The position numbers were made by a program, and so were the translations under genes. Shown here piece by piece: positions 35,382 through 44,656 of a stretch of 64,000 nucleotides of DNA. Position 1 is the first letter of the stretch. The number at the start of each line of letters is the position of its first letter. The notes under the pieces are model-generated. The model searched no databases and was not told where the DNA came from. It was given only the letters and a program-made list of their open reading frames with translations. The stretch comes from Desulforudis sp. (GTDB taxonomy: Bacteria; Bacillota; Desulfotomaculia; Desulfotomaculales; Desulforudaceae), in the NCBI GenBank assembly GCA_003604975.1, contig QZIR01000001.1, forward strand, positions 30,034-94,033, written 5' to 3'.

Positions 35382-36095
35382 ATGGCTAATTTACCAATTG
35401 GACTGATCGCCCTAATCATTGTCTCTGTACTGATCTACCTTGGGCTTCTGCACCGCGTCCTGGATCGGATGCGCCTTACGGATAGGGCCGCCCTGATCAT
35501 CCTGGCCCTGATCCTGGTTGGTGGGTTCATTGACCTGCCGCTCCGCGTGGCCAACCTTACGCTAGCCATCAATATTGGTGGCGCCTTGGTGCCGATTGGA
35601 CTGGCGATTTACCTGATCGCCAAGGCCGACCTGATGCAGGAAAAGGCGCGGGCCATAGTCGGGGCCCTGATCACCGGGGCCGTGGTCTACGGTGTCGGAA
35701 CCTTCCTGTTTACCGGGTTGCGTGAACCAGCCGGCCGGTTCGCGGTGGTGGACATCATCTACGTCTACCCGGTTGTGGCTGCCCTGATCGCCTATACGGT
35801 CGGTCGCTCCCGCCGCGCAGCCTGGGTTGCCGCCACCCTGGGCGTCCTGTTTGCCGATGTCATTCACGGTGTCCGTCTGGCGACCACCGGCCTGACCGGG
35901 GTGGTTAACTTTGGCGGCGCCGGGGCCTTTGACGTTGTGATCCTGGCCGGTATCCTGGCAGTGTTGCTCGCCGAGATCGTAGGGGAGATCCGGGAACGCC
36001 TCCAGGGCGGACCTTCTTCGGAACACCGTGACAAGGCTACCCTGGCCACCCTGAAAACACCCGGTGAAAAGGGGGAAAACCGTGATGAGAGATAA
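35382..36095 (+). CDS. DUF1614 membrane protein
   Basis: The 237-aa protein has about seven hydrophobic segments and matches the DUF1614 family of unknown function. ATG 35382 lies 8 nt after AAAGGAG; an upstream in-frame TTG at 35361 precedes that site. The hydrophilic tail (from about 205) overlaps the next gene. Pairing with spoIIP hints at a sporulation link, but this is only position. Confidence 0.75.
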   Translation: MANLPIGLIALIIVSVLIYLGLLHRVLDRMRLTDRAALIILALILVGGFIDLPLRVANLTLAINIGGALVPIGLAIYLIAKADLMQEKARAIVGALITGAVVYGVGTFLFTGLREPAGRFAVVDIIYVYPVVAALIAYTVGRSRRAAWVAATLGVLFADVIHGVRLATTGLTGVVNFGGAGAFDVVILAGILAVLLAEIVGEIRERLQGGPSSEHRDKATLATLKTPGEKGENRDER

Positions 36096-37272
36096 GGCTC
36101 GGATTGCCGTCCTGCTGGCGGGATGCTTTTTGGTGGCAGGCCTGCTGCTTGCCAGTTACAATCCCGATGGAACCCTGGCCGCCTGGACCAGGTCAGCACT
36201 CGGCAGGGAGTGTGTCGATCACGAGGTTGGGCACTACGTGACGATTCTTGACGAAGACGGCAACCTGGTAACCAAGACCAGCCGTTCCGTGTATGCCGGA
36301 GACGAGGTCATTACCAGGCACGGAAAGCACTTTAAGGTGACTAGGGTCGATAACGATGTGGCCCAGGCAAAGCTCCTCGGTATAGACCGCGATCTCCTGG
36401 CCTACAACGAATACTTCCGTAACTATGAGCTGCCTGCGGCCACCGGCGCTCAGGGACAGCCGGGCCGGGTCGCGGTCTACCATTCCCACGGCATGGAGTC
36501 CTATGTCCCGACGGACGGCTCGGCGTTCCAACCGAACGGTGGGATTATCCAGGTTGGCGCCGCCTTTGCTGACCGCTTGCGGAACAACCAGGTTACCGCC
36601 ATCCACAACCAGACCCCGCACGGTCCGCACGACGCGCAGGCTTACGTGCGCTCGCGCAAGACGGCGGTCCAGCTTCTCCGCGAGAACCCCATTGCCCTGT
36701 TCGACGTGCACCGGGACGGGGTTCCGGATCCGGAGTTCTATCGCGAGGAGGCACCTAAACAAGGTACAAGCCAGTTAAGACTTGTCATCGGGCGTCAGAA
36801 CCCGAAGCGGGACGCAAACATGGATCTGGCCAGACGCCTGATGTCTTACGCCAACCAGCAGAACCCGGGTCTGGTCAAAGAGATCTTTATGGCCCGGGGC
36901 AACTACAACCAGGACCTGATCTCTACGGCCCTGCTTGTGGAGGCTGGTACCCATACGGTGACCAGGCAGGAAGCGGAAGGAGGCATTGCCCTCCTCGCTG
37001 ACGCGGTACCCGTCGTGCTCGGGATCGGAGCCGGGGCGGGGGCTGCCGACCAGGTCCGTCCTGCTGCCGGTGCGGCCGGATGGCGGACCGTTTTCATCAT
37101 CGCGGCCGTGACCATTATCGGTGTCGCCGCTTTCGTGATTGTGAGCGCCGGCGGGGTACCCCAGGCCCGGGATAAGGTTCGTGAGTTCTTCACCAAGGAG
37201 TTCAACTTCTTTGGGCAGAAGGTCCGGGTTGACGAGGGCACCAGACGCCGTACCGACGAAGATGATCGGTAG
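36085..37272 (+). CDS. spoIIP: Stage II sporulation protein P (SpoIIP)-like amidase/endopeptidase
   Basis: The 395-aa protein has an N-terminal membrane segment and the SpoIIP domain: YHSHGMESYVPTDG, FDVHRDGVPDPEFY and LLVEAGTHTVTRQEAEGG. SpoIIP cuts peptidoglycan during engulfment of the forespore. Unusually, a second hydrophobic segment follows the domain (about 342-362, TVFIIAAVTIIGVAAFVIV) with a charged tail. The ATG at 36085 (or GTG 36082) follows AAGGGGG and overlaps the DUF1614 gene by 11 nt. Confidence 0.85.
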   Translation: MRDKARIAVLLAGCFLVAGLLLASYNPDGTLAAWTRSALGRECVDHEVGHYVTILDEDGNLVTKTSRSVYAGDEVITRHGKHFKVTRVDNDVAQAKLLGIDRDLLAYNEYFRNYELPAATGAQGQPGRVAVYHSHGMESYVPTDGSAFQPNGGIIQVGAAFADRLRNNQVTAIHNQTPHGPHDAQAYVRSRKTAVQLLRENPIALFDVHRDGVPDPEFYREEAPKQGTSQLRLVIGRQNPKRDANMDLARRLMSYANQQNPGLVKEIFMARGNYNQDLISTALLVEAGTHTVTRQEAEGGIALLADAVPVVLGIGAGAGAADQVRPAAGAAGWRTVFIIAAVTIIGVAAFVIVSAGGVPQARDKVREFFTKEFNFFGQKVRVDEGTRRRTDEDDR

Positions 37273-37355
37273 GTGAGACCAGGTCCCTCCTTAGAGACGA
37301 TAGTTCAGCTACAGATGGTTCGATAAGTGCGAAGTGGGAAGGCTATCGCTCACTT

Positions 37356-37512
37356 CTAAAGAGAGTGTTGCAAGACTTCGAAAGAAATGGCTGGCTGGAG
37401 CCAAGCGGCACAGCCTGGAAAGAACCCGGAGACCGCGAAAATGAGAGGTGAGAGGTGAGAAGTTGGAAGTGATCCCACCTCCCACTTCACTTAATGCGGC
37501 GGTCGCCTAAAG
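37356..37512 (+). repeat. MITE-like element copy A, flanked by CTAAAG direct repeats
   Basis: The 5' part (37361-37441, beginning GAGAGTGTTGCAAGAC) matches copies B and C. The 3' end GCGGCGGTCGCC (37496-37507) is also shared. Between them the element body is replaced by a purine-rich unit with GTGAGAAGTTGGAAGTG (37450s-37470s), seen again at 16.36 kb. CTAAAG occurs at both ends (37356-37361 and 37507-37512), as a target duplication would. Confidence 0.65.
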
Positions 37513-37524
37513 GGAGTTGGGTGT

Positions 37525-37974
37525 TTGATCGTCATCTACCATTGCTACGGAGGAACCCATTCCTCCGTATTGGCTGCTGCTGTCCATACTGGTTACCTTG
37601 CGCCGGGGGGTCTCCCATCCAAAGAGGAGATCGAGGAACTGCCACACTTTGACGGGCGGGACGGGAAGGACATTGGGAAACTGTGCCACTATGGGAGGGA
37701 TGAAAATGGGAATGAAGTCTATATTGTTGGTCGGAAGTCCTTTTCCGAAACCCCGGAATTTGTTTTCCGCAGTCTTCAGAAGCTTTACGGAAGTGATAAG
37801 GCCTATAAACTGGTTAACAGCGCCCGGACCCTGAACTGGCAGATGAAGCTTGGGGGCTATATCTCAAGGGGCTTGGGTATCAAACACGTGGGGCTGCCGA
37901 TTGAGCTCTGGGGCGCCCGAAAGGCCTATCCTCGGGTAGTGTCCCTGGTCGAGCGCATCAAGAAAGAGGTGTAG
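37525..37974 (+). CDS. DUF3189 protein
   Basis: The 149-aa protein begins MIVIYHCYGGTHSSVLAAAVHTG, the typical DUF3189 N-terminus with a conserved His-Cys pair. The family is limited largely to spore-forming Clostridia and its function is unknown. TTG 37525 follows AAGGGAG. A divergent paralogue follows directly. Confidence 0.78.
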   Translation: MIVIYHCYGGTHSSVLAAAVHTGYLAPGGLPSKEEIEELPHFDGRDGKDIGKLCHYGRDENGNEVYIVGRKSFSETPEFVFRSLQKLYGSDKAYKLVNSARTLNWQMKLGGYISRGLGIKHVGLPIELWGARKAYPRVVSLVERIKKEV

Positions 37975-37978
37975 CGGT

Positions 37979-38386
37979 ATACCGAAGAAGATCATCTATG
38001 TGGACGAGACTCCGCTGGCCGGTCTGAGCGCCTATCTCCACACCAGGCGGACTGAACAGGGGAAGGTGGATTACAGGGTGAGACTGCCCTTTCTGGATCT
38101 GCCGGAGCACTTGGTGGATGCCGGGAAAGACCGGGACGGGAACGAGGTCTACGGGCTTTGGACCCGTGCCGAACCCATCCTGGTCAGGCGTCTGGTCGAG
38201 GCCTTCCTGTCCTTAAACAATGTTCCGGCGGATGATTACGAGATTCGCCGGGTGTCCCACCGTGGCCGTCTGGCCCTGATTTCATTCTTCTTCAGACACG
38301 GCCTTTACATCGTTGCCCGAAAACTGTTGGCCCGGTGGGAAGGATTGACGCTCAGGCACTTGACCCCGGCGCCGGGGATTGACTGA
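37979..38386 (+). CDS. Second, divergent DUF3189-like protein; start codon unusual (ATA?)
   Basis: The frame reads PKKIIYVDETPLAGLSAYLHT, which lines up with IVIYHCYGGTHSSVLAAAVHT of the gene before it, so the first strand of the fold lies upstream of the first standard start (GTG 38000). Between the in-frame stop at 37937 and GTG 38000 there is no ATG, GTG or TTG. ATA 37979 lies 8-9 nt after AAAGAGGTG and would give 135 aa. The HCYGGTH residues of the first copy are replaced by VDETPLA, so any activity resting on that His-Cys pair is lost. Function unknown. Confidence 0.65.
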   Translation: MPKKIIYVDETPLAGLSAYLHTRRTEQGKVDYRVRLPFLDLPEHLVDAGKDRDGNEVYGLWTRAEPILVRRLVEAFLSLNNVPADDYEIRRVSHRGRLALISFFFRHGLYIVARKLLARWEGLTLRHLTPAPGID

Positions 38387-38471
38387 TGCTGGTAACTGGT
38401 ACATAATTGCAATGTGCAGGAATTACCCATTCTAACCAACTAAGCATCAGAGGGGTTTGGCCAGGTCGGTG

Positions 38472-38494
38472 AACGGCAAACCGGAGCCGTTTTA
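38472..38494 (+). terminator. Weak hairpin terminator
   Basis: AACGGC (38472-38477) and GCCGTT (38486-38491) pair around 8 nt, followed by TTTAAA. It lies in the 157-nt gap between the DUF3189 pair and the DUF512 gene. Confidence 0.4.
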
Positions 38495-38543
38495 AAGGCT
38501 TTTGAGGCTGTCAGTGAGTGGATGTTGAAAGTGAGAAGGCCGG

Positions 38544-39842
38544 ATGCACGATAACGGGCTCAAAATCTCGCGAGTTGTTCCCGGTGGAATCGCCGATCAG
38601 CTCGGCATCACCAGCGGTGACGTCGTCACCCGGATCAACGACATCCCGGTACGGGACATCCTGGACTATCGTTTTCTGGCCACCGGTGAGTACCTGGAAC
38701 TGCACATGACTACCGGTGATGGTCAGTACGTCTTCGAGATCGAGAAAGAATACGACGAGCGACTCGGGATCGAATTTGAAACCCCCTTTCCTGGATTGCG
38801 GAAGTGTGGCAACCGCTGCCTCTTTTGCTTTGTCGACCAGATGCCCCCGGGAATGCGCCCGTCGCTCTACATCAAGGATGACGACTACCGGCTCTCTTTT
38901 TGGGACGGGAACTTCATTACCCTGACCAATCTCCGTGACGCCGAACGGAAGCGTATTGTGGCGCAGCGCCTGAGTCCTCTGTTCATCTCTGTGCACACCA
39001 CAAACCCGGCCCTGCGCCGGCGGATGATGGGAAACCGGATGGCTGGTGAAATACTAGAACAACTGGAGTTTTTGGCCGACAACGCGATCGAGTTTCACAC
39101 CCAGATCGTGCTCTGTCCCGGCCTGAACGACGGTGATGAGCTGGAGCGTACGCTCACGGACCTGGGTGGACTGTTGCCGTCAGTACTCTCAATTGCCGTG
39201 GTGCCGGTCGGACGGACACGCTACCGCGATCAGCTCTATCCGTTACGTGCCTTTACGCCGGAAGAGGCCGGCGGCGTGATCCGGCGCGTGGAAAAGTGGC
39301 AGGAAAGGTTCACACGGGTGACCGGTGTCCCCTTGGTGTATGCCGGTGACGAGTTCTATATCCAGGCCGGTATCGAGGTGCCCCCGGCCGACCTTTACGC
39401 CGGGTTCACACAGTTGGAGAACGGTGTGGGGCTGGTGCGGATGTTTCTGGACGAATGGGACCAGATCCGCCAGACTTTGCCCGGGGCGTGCAAGCCCCTA
39501 AAGGTGACGGTTATAACGGGCCGGATCGCCAGCGGCGTTCTGACCCGGGTAACCGGTATCCTGGATCAGCTCCCGGGACTTGACGTAACCCTAGTCCCGG
39601 TTGAGAACCGGTTTTTCGGCAAGGATGTTACAGCCGCCGGGTTACTTACGGGCACTGATATCCTGGCCGCACTAGAGGACCGGAACCCTGGTGACCTGGT
39701 GGTGGTACCCGCCGCTACGCTGAAGGACAACACCGTCTTTCTCGATGACCTCAGTCTAGAGGAACTGGGTCAACGGTTGGGTGTAAAGGTAGCTGCCGCA
39801 GCCGGTCCTCGTAAGCTGCTGCAAACCATATTTGACGAATAA
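38544..39842 (+). CDS. DUF512 protein: PDZ-like, radical SAM-type cysteine motif
   Basis: The 432-aa protein has a PDZ-like N-terminus (ISRVVPGGIADQLGITSGDVV), then a CGNRCLFC cysteine triad as in radical SAM enzymes with FVDQMPPGMRPSLYIKDDDYRLSF after it, and a C-terminal DUF512 domain. The family is widespread in Firmicutes and its reaction is unknown. It sits directly before der, a common Clostridial order that suggests a link with ribosome or tRNA biology; that is inference. Confidence 0.85.
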   Translation: MHDNGLKISRVVPGGIADQLGITSGDVVTRINDIPVRDILDYRFLATGEYLELHMTTGDGQYVFEIEKEYDERLGIEFETPFPGLRKCGNRCLFCFVDQMPPGMRPSLYIKDDDYRLSFWDGNFITLTNLRDAERKRIVAQRLSPLFISVHTTNPALRRRMMGNRMAGEILEQLEFLADNAIEFHTQIVLCPGLNDGDELERTLTDLGGLLPSVLSIAVVPVGRTRYRDQLYPLRAFTPEEAGGVIRRVEKWQERFTRVTGVPLVYAGDEFYIQAGIEVPPADLYAGFTQLENGVGLVRMFLDEWDQIRQTLPGACKPLKVTVITGRIASGVLTRVTGILDQLPGLDVTLVPVENRFFGKDVTAAGLLTGTDILAALEDRNPGDLVVVPAATLKDNTVFLDDLSLEELGQRLGVKVAAAAGPRKLLQTIFDE

Positions 39843-39856
39843 CGTGGAGGTTTCCT

Positions 39857-41182
39857 ATGGCCAGATTACCACTGGTGGCTATTGTCGGTCGGCCCAACGT
39901 TGGCAAATCGACCTTTTTTAACCGCATCCTCGGCTCGCGCACCGCCGTCGTGGAGCCCCAGGCGGGGGTTACTCGAGACCGACTTTACCGGGAAGCGGAC
40001 TGGTCCGGTATCCCATTTACGATCATTGATACCGGCGGTATCGGGACCGGCGGTCCCGAGAACATGGTCCAACCGGTAGCCAACCAAGCTCGCAAGGCGA
40101 TGGAGGAGGCCGACGTCATTCTCTTTATCGTGGACGGTAAGGCTGGAATAGTCCCCGAGGACGAGGAAGTGGCCTCGCTCATCCGGCGGATGGAAAAGCC
40201 GGTGATCCTCGTTGTTAACAAGGTCGACAACTTTGAAGGCCCGCTGCCCACATCGGATTTCTATGCCCTCGGACTGGGTGAGCCTTTCCCGATCTCGGCC
40301 TCTCTGGGACTTAACGTCGGAGACTTGCTGGATCTGGTGATCTCCCACTTCCCGTCCGGTGAGAAGCCGGAGCTTAAGCCTTCCATTAAGATGGCCCTTA
40401 TTGGCCGGCCAAACGTGGGCAAGTCTTCGCTGGTGAACGCCATCTGCGGTGAGGAACGGGTGATTGTCAGCGATATGCCCGGAACCACCAGGGATGCCAT
40501 CGACACCGTGTTCACCCGCGGAGACACGGAGTACACCCTCGTGGATACGGCGGGGATGCGCCGGCGTGTCAAGGTTTACGAACCCATCGAACACTACAGC
40601 GTGGTCAGGGCGAAGCAGGCGTTGAAACGGGCTGACGTGGCGCTGCTGGTGGTGGACGCGACGGAGGGGATCACGACCCAGGACCAGCGTATTGCCGGCC
40701 TCGCGGAAGAAGCCGGAAAGGCGACGATCATCCTGGTCAACAAGTGGGACCTGGTAGACAAGAACTCGACGACCGTCAACGAATACACCAAAGACATCAG
40801 GGATGAGTTATCCTTCATCGGATATGCTCCCATTGTCTTTGTTTCAGCCCTGACCGGGCAGCGCGTAACCCGCATCCTGGACGAGGTCGATAAGGTGTAT
40901 CTGGAGTACACCAAGGAGATTCCCACCGCCCAGTTGAACAAAATTATCCATGAGTCGGTGATGCTGACTCCGCCTCCTACCGTCAAGGGGCGGCGGCTGA
41001 AGGTCTTCTACACTACCCAGGTTATCGCCGGACCGCCGACCTTTTTGCTCTTTGTAAACGATCCGGGTCTGGTTGCCGACAACTACCGCCGCTACTTGGT
41101 GAACCAGTTGCGCCGGTACTACGGATTCACGGGTACACCCGTGCGTTTTGCGGTCCGTCGGCGCGAAGGGAGGTCGTCGTAA
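39857..41182 (+). CDS. der: Ribosome-associated GTPase Der (EngA)
   Basis: The 441-aa protein has two tandem GTPase domains and a C-terminal KH-like domain. Domain 1 shows GRPNVGKST, DTGG and NKVD; domain 2 shows GRPNVGKSS, DTAGMRR and NKWD. Der is needed for assembly of the 50S ribosomal subunit. Start ATG 39857 follows GTGGAGG. plsY begins 3 nt after its stop. Confidence 0.96.
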   Translation: MARLPLVAIVGRPNVGKSTFFNRILGSRTAVVEPQAGVTRDRLYREADWSGIPFTIIDTGGIGTGGPENMVQPVANQARKAMEEADVILFIVDGKAGIVPEDEEVASLIRRMEKPVILVVNKVDNFEGPLPTSDFYALGLGEPFPISASLGLNVGDLLDLVISHFPSGEKPELKPSIKMALIGRPNVGKSSLVNAICGEERVIVSDMPGTTRDAIDTVFTRGDTEYTLVDTAGMRRRVKVYEPIEHYSVVRAKQALKRADVALLVVDATEGITTQDQRIAGLAEEAGKATIILVNKWDLVDKNSTTVNEYTKDIRDELSFIGYAPIVFVSALTGQRVTRILDEVDKVYLEYTKEIPTAQLNKIIHESVMLTPPPTVKGRRLKVFYTTQVIAGPPTFLLFVNDPGLVADNYRRYLVNQLRRYYGFTGTPVRFAVRRREGRSS

Positions 41183-41184
41183 GC

Positions 41185-41772
41185 ATGGAATTAGCCCTAC
41201 TCATTCTCGTCAGTTACCTCATCGGTTCGATACCGACCGGGTTTCTGATTGGTAAGCTGGTTAAGGGTATCGATATCCGTACTCAAGGCAGTGGGAACAT
41301 TGGGGCGACCAACGTCTGGCGCTCCCTCGGTCCCGCTCCGGCACTAGTGGCCCTGGTGGGGGACGTTGCCAAAGGCATTGTCGCTTTACTGCTTGGGCGC
41401 TACTACGGACCCCCCGGATTCGAACTCATAACTGCCGGCGCGGCCCTGCTCGGCCATGGCTGGTCCGTTTTCCTGCGCTTCCAGGGCGGCAAAATGATCG
41501 CCACGATGCTCGGCATCCTGATCATGCTGCCTCCCGTGGGACTGGGGGCGGCCGCCGTGGTCTGGTTAAGTACGGTGGGGCTCACCCGTTACGTGTCGCT
41601 TGCTTCCATGCTGGCCGTCGTAGCCGTACCGGTCGCCTTTGCCGTGACCGGGGCCGGTATGAACCTGGTTGTCTTCGGGACTCTCGTGGCTCTGGTCGTC
41701 ATTTACAAGCACCGTTCCAACATTGCCCGTTTACTGACAGGGACGGAACACCGGTTCAGTCTTCGAAAGTAG
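41185..41772 (+). CDS. plsY: Glycerol-3-phosphate acyltransferase PlsY
   Basis: The 195-aa membrane protein uses acyl-phosphate to acylate glycerol 3-phosphate. The motifs GSIPTGFLIGK, GSGNIGATNVWRSLG and FLRFQGGKM are in the usual order. der-plsY-gpsA is a frequent Firmicute order; here purL and purQ lie between plsY and gpsA. Confidence 0.94.
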   Translation: MELALLILVSYLIGSIPTGFLIGKLVKGIDIRTQGSGNIGATNVWRSLGPAPALVALVGDVAKGIVALLLGRYYGPPGFELITAGAALLGHGWSVFLRFQGGKMIATMLGILIMLPPVGLGAAAVVWLSTVGLTRYVSLASMLAVVAVPVAFAVTGAGMNLVVFGTLVALVVIYKHRSNIARLLTGTEHRFSLRK

Positions 41773-41818
41773 ATTGCCGGCCTGCGGCGTGGTAAAATGG
41801 CATGGGAGGGAGTAAGCT

Positions 41819-44656
41819 TTGTCCATACAGGAAATACGGGTCTGCATTAAACCAGGATTGCCTGACGCACGCGGCGAGGAAGTATTAGCCGAGGTGCGGA
41901 GTGCGCTCCCCATCGCCACCCTGGAGCAGGTACGCACGGCAAAGGTTTACCGCTTTGAAGGGATTTCCCCCGAAGAGGCCGGGACCCTGGCCGAAAACCT
42001 GCTTGCCGAATCGGTGTTCCAGACATACACGGTTAACCAACCGATCATCACGGACGCGGACTGGTTAATTGAAGTTGCCTACAAGCCAGGTGTGATGAAC
42101 CCCGAGGCCGCGTCCTTGGTCAAAGCGGCCGGCGACCTGGGCCTAAACACACTCACGGCTGCCGACTCAAGCTGGGAATACGCCTTTTACGGCCGTCTTT
42201 CAACTAACGAGCTTGATCTGATCACGAGAAGGCTTCTTGTTAACGATACCGTTCAGCACATTGTGACCAGGCCCCCCGAGACCCTGGTGATCAGCGGTGA
42301 ATCCAACCCCACCCGGATCATCCCGATCCGGGAGATGGACGACGGGGAACTCTTGGCACTGAGCAAGGACAGGCTCTTCCTCAGCCTGGAGGAGATGCGT
42401 CTGATCCAACAGTATTTCCGCGACACCGGTCGCGATCCGACCGATTGCGAGATTGAAATTCTCGCCCAGACCTGGTCGGAGCACTGTGTACACAAGACCT
42501 TCAAGGCCCGGGTCGTGGTGAACGGGGTCGAGAAGAAACCCTTCCTAAAACGGCTTCAGGAAGCTACCGAACAGATTAATCACCCCCTGGTGCTCTCCGC
42601 TTTCGTGGACAACTCGGGGGTGATGGACTTCTATGATGGGTGGGCGGTGTGCGGCAAGGTGGAAACCCACAACTCCCCCTCCGCCATTGAACCTTACGGT
42701 GGCGCGGCCACGGGCAGCGGTGGCGTTTTTCGCGACGTCATGGGTACCGGGCAGGGGGCGAAGGTGATCGCCTCCACCGATATGTTTTGCTTTGGACCCC
42801 CCGACCTTCCGTGGGAGGATATCCCGCCCGGATGTTTGCATCCCAGGTACCTGCTGCGGCGGGTAGTCGCCGGTGTGCGCGATTACGGGAACCGGATGGG
42901 TATCCCGACGAACAACGGGTCGCTGCATTTTCATCGTGATTTCCGGGCCAAGCCCACGGTCATTGTCGGTTCGTACGGCCTCTTGCCCCGGGACAAGGCG
43001 ACCAAGGGAGAACCCCGGGAAGGGGACCTGATTATTGCCATCGGCGGTCGTACCGGACGCGACGGTATTCACGGCGCCACCTTTTCCAGCGCGGCGATGA
43101 CTGAACGTACCATCTCGGTAAACGCCCAGGCGGTCCAGATTGGGCATCCGATCGAAGAGAAACGGATGCATGATGTAATCCTGATGGCCCGGGACGAGGG
43201 CCTGATCCAGGCGATTACCGACTGCGGCGCCGGGGGTTTTGCGTCCGCGGTGGGTGAGATGGGCGCTGATATCGGGGCATTGATCGCTCTCGACCGGGTG
43301 CCTCTGAAGTACAGTGGGCTGGCCCCGTGGGAGATCCTGCTCTCGGAAAGCCAGGAGCGCATGGTCGTGGCCGTGGCGCCCCAGCACGAAAGGGAATTCA
43401 TCGACCTTTGCACCCGCTATAACGTGGAGGCCACTGTTTTAGGAACGTTTACCGGTGACGGCCGCTTCCGGGCCATGTTTGACGGCCGGAAAGTGATGGA
43501 CCTCGGAATGGATTTCCTGCACGACGGACTGCCGCAAAGGGTGATGCCGGCCCGTTGGGAGCCCAAGGCGCAGGCGGAGCCTCCTTCCGCCGTGGTTGAC
43601 GACTGGATGGGTATGTTTAGCGGCGTCCTTGGCCATCTGAACGTCTGTTCCAAGGAGCCGATCGTGCGTGTCTACGACCATGGGGTACAGGGATCCAACG
43701 CCCTGCCGCCCTTTAATGGGGTGGACGGTGATGCCCCGAACGACTCTGCGGTGCTCACTCCCCTGCTCGGCAAACCGTACGGGATGGTTATCGGGCACGG
43801 ATTAAACCCGGTACTGAACCGGATTGACCCATACTGGGGAACCCTCTGGGCTGCCACCGAGGCCGTCTCCAACCTGGTGGCCGTGGGAGCCAATCCGGAC
43901 GAGATAATGCTGATCGACAACTTTATCTGGCCCGTGCCCGACGAAGAGATGATGGGGGCCCTGGACCGGGCCGTGGATGCCTGTACCGACTTTTCGGTCC
44001 GGATGGGAATGCCCTTTATTTCTGGCAAGGATAGCCTTTCCAGCACGTACCGCACCAGTGACGGTCAGGTGATTCAAATCCCGCCGGTGGTCTGTGTATC
44101 TGCTTTCGGGCGTATCGCCGATGTCCGGCGTACGGTTTCTTCGGACTTCAAGGGTGCCGGCACCCGGCTGCTGCTCCTGGGTCAACGCGACCTTGCCGGG
44201 ATGGGCGGATCCACCTTCTATGACCTGCTCGGATATCTGGGGCAGCGTTCGCCACAGGTGGATCTGGATGTCCTGCGCCGGGTCTTTGCCGCCCTTTACA
44301 GACAGATTCAGGCCGGACGGGTTCTGTCCTGCCACGACATCAGCGAGGGTGGTCTGGGGGCGGCCCTGGCCGAAATGAGCTTTGGCGGGGCCGTCGGTGC
44401 GAAAATCGCGATCCCGTCTGATGTGCTTCCGGAACAGTTCCTGTTCAACGAAACGCCGGGCTGTTTTGTCCTGGAAGTGGACAGTGCCCTGCGGGGGGAC
44501 GACCTCTTCCCTGAGGTTCCCTGGCTGGAACTGGGCCAGACTACCCCCCGACCGGTCTTGAACGCGGTTTCGGGTGGGCGTGAATTATTTAACATTGCTC
44601 TGGCCGACCTGAAGCAGAGCTGGCAGAAGCCGATGAATGGGGTGTTTGGGGAATGA
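41819..44656 (+). CDS. purL: Phosphoribosylformylglycinamidine synthase with two N-terminal PurS-like domains
   Basis: The 945-aa protein makes FGAM in purine synthesis, using ammonia from PurQ. The PurL core begins near residue 165 and contains AQTWSEHCVHKTF, KVETHNSPSAIEPYGGAATG and later SGKDSLSSTY. Before it lie two similar PurS-like units: about 4-80 (IRVCIKPGLPDARGEEV) and about 83-155 (IEVAYKPGVMNPEAASL). PurS is usually a separate small protein in Firmicutes, acting as a dimer; a tandem fusion could supply both halves. TTG 41819 follows GGGAGGGAG. It overlaps purQ by 4 nt. Confidence 0.93.
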   Translation: MSIQEIRVCIKPGLPDARGEEVLAEVRSALPIATLEQVRTAKVYRFEGISPEEAGTLAENLLAESVFQTYTVNQPIITDADWLIEVAYKPGVMNPEAASLVKAAGDLGLNTLTAADSSWEYAFYGRLSTNELDLITRRLLVNDTVQHIVTRPPETLVISGESNPTRIIPIREMDDGELLALSKDRLFLSLEEMRLIQQYFRDTGRDPTDCEIEILAQTWSEHCVHKTFKARVVVNGVEKKPFLKRLQEATEQINHPLVLSAFVDNSGVMDFYDGWAVCGKVETHNSPSAIEPYGGAATGSGGVFRDVMGTGQGAKVIASTDMFCFGPPDLPWEDIPPGCLHPRYLLRRVVAGVRDYGNRMGIPTNNGSLHFHRDFRAKPTVIVGSYGLLPRDKATKGEPREGDLIIAIGGRTGRDGIHGATFSSAAMTERTISVNAQAVQIGHPIEEKRMHDVILMARDEGLIQAITDCGAGGFASAVGEMGADIGALIALDRVPLKYSGLAPWEILLSESQERMVVAVAPQHEREFIDLCTRYNVEATVLGTFTGDGRFRAMFDGRKVMDLGMDFLHDGLPQRVMPARWEPKAQAEPPSAVVDDWMGMFSGVLGHLNVCSKEPIVRVYDHGVQGSNALPPFNGVDGDAPNDSAVLTPLLGKPYGMVIGHGLNPVLNRIDPYWGTLWAATEAVSNLVAVGANPDEIMLIDNFIWPVPDEEMMGALDRAVDACTDFSVRMGMPFISGKDSLSSTYRTSDGQVIQIPPVVCVSAFGRIADVRRTVSSDFKGAGTRLLLLGQRDLAGMGGSTFYDLLGYLGQRSPQVDLDVLRRVFAALYRQIQAGRVLSCHDISEGGLGAALAEMSFGGAVGAKIAIPSDVLPEQFLFNETPGCFVLEVDSALRGDDLFPEVPWLELGQTTPRPVLNAVSGGRELFNIALADLKQSWQKPMNGVFGE

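Noticed and set aside
42545-43387. 280-aa minus-strand frame opposite purL
   Set aside because: It is a complementary-strand shadow of a well-conserved enzyme region.
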